Below are positions 63,562 to 64,000 of a stretch of DNA of 64,000 nt, piece after piece. Below the pieces are notes generated by a model. The model worked only from the letters and a program-made list of their open reading frames with translations, searched no databases and was not told where the DNA came from. Positions within the stretch are counted from its first letter, which is position 1; each line of letters begins with the position of its first letter. This stretch comes from Massilia aquatica (GTDB lineage Bacteria > Pseudomonadota > Gammaproteobacteria > Burkholderiales > Burkholderiaceae_D): contig NZ_VVIW01000002.1 of assembly GCF_011682045.1 (NCBI RefSeq), positions 558,001-622,000 on the forward strand. The letters are read 5' to 3'. A program made the translations under genes and the position numbers.

Positions 63562-64000
63562 TTATGGCGGCGGGGCGGATGGGACATTCTCGCATCTCAT
63601 CCCCTCCGTAGACGTTTTCTTGAATGCCTTTTTCTTTTCATCGACAATCCACGCAGACTGCGCTGATAGCGTCGCAACACCGTCTTCTTTATTCAAAACA
63701 GCAAAAATCAATTCTGGTTTTTCTTTATCGTGGACGGTGCATTGTCCGGTAAATTCCACCAAGCGTGCCGGATCGTCTGGAACTTGTATCACATCGTGTA
63801 TGCGTAACTTCTTTTTATCCTCAAGCAGAATATATTTATTCCCGCAAATCATCCAGTATCCTGCGAGCAAGCCTTCAGAGATGTCATCCGTGCCCACATT
63901 TTTAAGGCCGATGCGCGTGTGCCTGGCCTCGATCGCCACGACTTTTTCATTTTTTACCTGCCTGCCGATCAGTTTCTTTGAAATTTCCGATCCGCATTTA
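63562..64000 (-). CDS. Unknown protein, 5' part beyond right edge
   Basis: The frame is open from the right edge to a stop at 63562. The visible part begins KCGSEISKK (a zinc-ribbon-like CG end is possible) and contains GLLAGYWMICGNKYILLEDKKK and LVEFTGQCTVHDKEKPELIFA, ending Pro-rich. A GTG at 63939 could be an internal start, but the upstream codons read naturally. Composition is less GC-rich. I do not recognise the family. Confidence 0.6.
   Translation of the reverse strand, partial: KCGSEISKKLIGRQVKNEKVVAIEARHTRIGLKNVGTDDISEGLLAGYWMICGNKYILLEDKKKLRIHDVIQVPDDPARLVEFTGQCTVHDKEKPELIFAVLNKEDGVATLSAQSAWIVDEKKKAFKKTSTEGMRCENVPSAPPP

Overview
The window reads as chromosomal DNA of a GC-rich betaproteobacterium, most likely an Oxalobacteraceae member (Massilia/Duganella/Janthinobacterium type). 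The grounds are the betaproteobacterial phaC-phaR pair, bamD next to rluD-pgeF, an MSHA-type pilus locus, PEP-CTERM proteins and strong GC bias. This assignment is inference from gene content; no rRNA marker is present. I see no tRNA, rRNA, CRISPR array or complete insertion sequence.

Layout. 1-6.4 kb, minus strand: an ABC ATPase followed by ExeA-like ATPase, secretin, TPR membrane protein and a GspE-type ATPase that runs off the left edge. 6.76-23.2 kb, plus strand: an almost uninterrupted MSHA-type pilus operon in the order mshE, mshG, a pseudopilin, mshA, C, D, O, P, Q, I, a PilN-like gene, J, K, L, M, N. Many of its junctions are 4-base start/stop overlaps. The two clusters are divergent and carry paralogous secretin, AAA ATPase, TPR and GspE-type proteins. 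23.2-31.4 kb is accessory: DUF2625 protein, degenerate HD-GYP protein, several broken genes, a lectin-like secreted protein and a caspase-like small ORF. Two degenerate partial copies of the neighbouring aminotransferase gene are interleaved with these.

31.4-46.8 kb is mostly housekeeping: PIN protein, yaaA, bamD/rluD/pgeF, phaC/phaR, rimO, a MetC-like lyase, trxC, a hybrid histidine kinase and small proteins. 46.9-52.6 kb holds a possible signalling module. It has a Ser/Thr kinase with TPRs and a translationally coupled unknown protein. Convergent to these is an FHA-like sigma-54 activator, which is divergent from a triple-repeat protein behind a near-perfect sigma-54 promoter. 52.7-55.1 kb has an acetyltransferase and two tandem PEP-CTERM paralogues. 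55.2-64 kb has a displaced serB 3' end with foreign-looking DNA, then serB, mfd, a 5'-nucleotidase, an HDOD protein, a PP2C phosphatase and a partial gene at the right edge.

The most unusual signals are two. First, at two independent loci (aminotransferase and serB) accessory DNA sits directly behind an intact gene, and a diverged copy of that gene's 3' end lies on the far side. Second, the kinase / FHA-activator / sigma-54 promoter arrangement looks like a self-contained regulatory circuit with unknown effectors.
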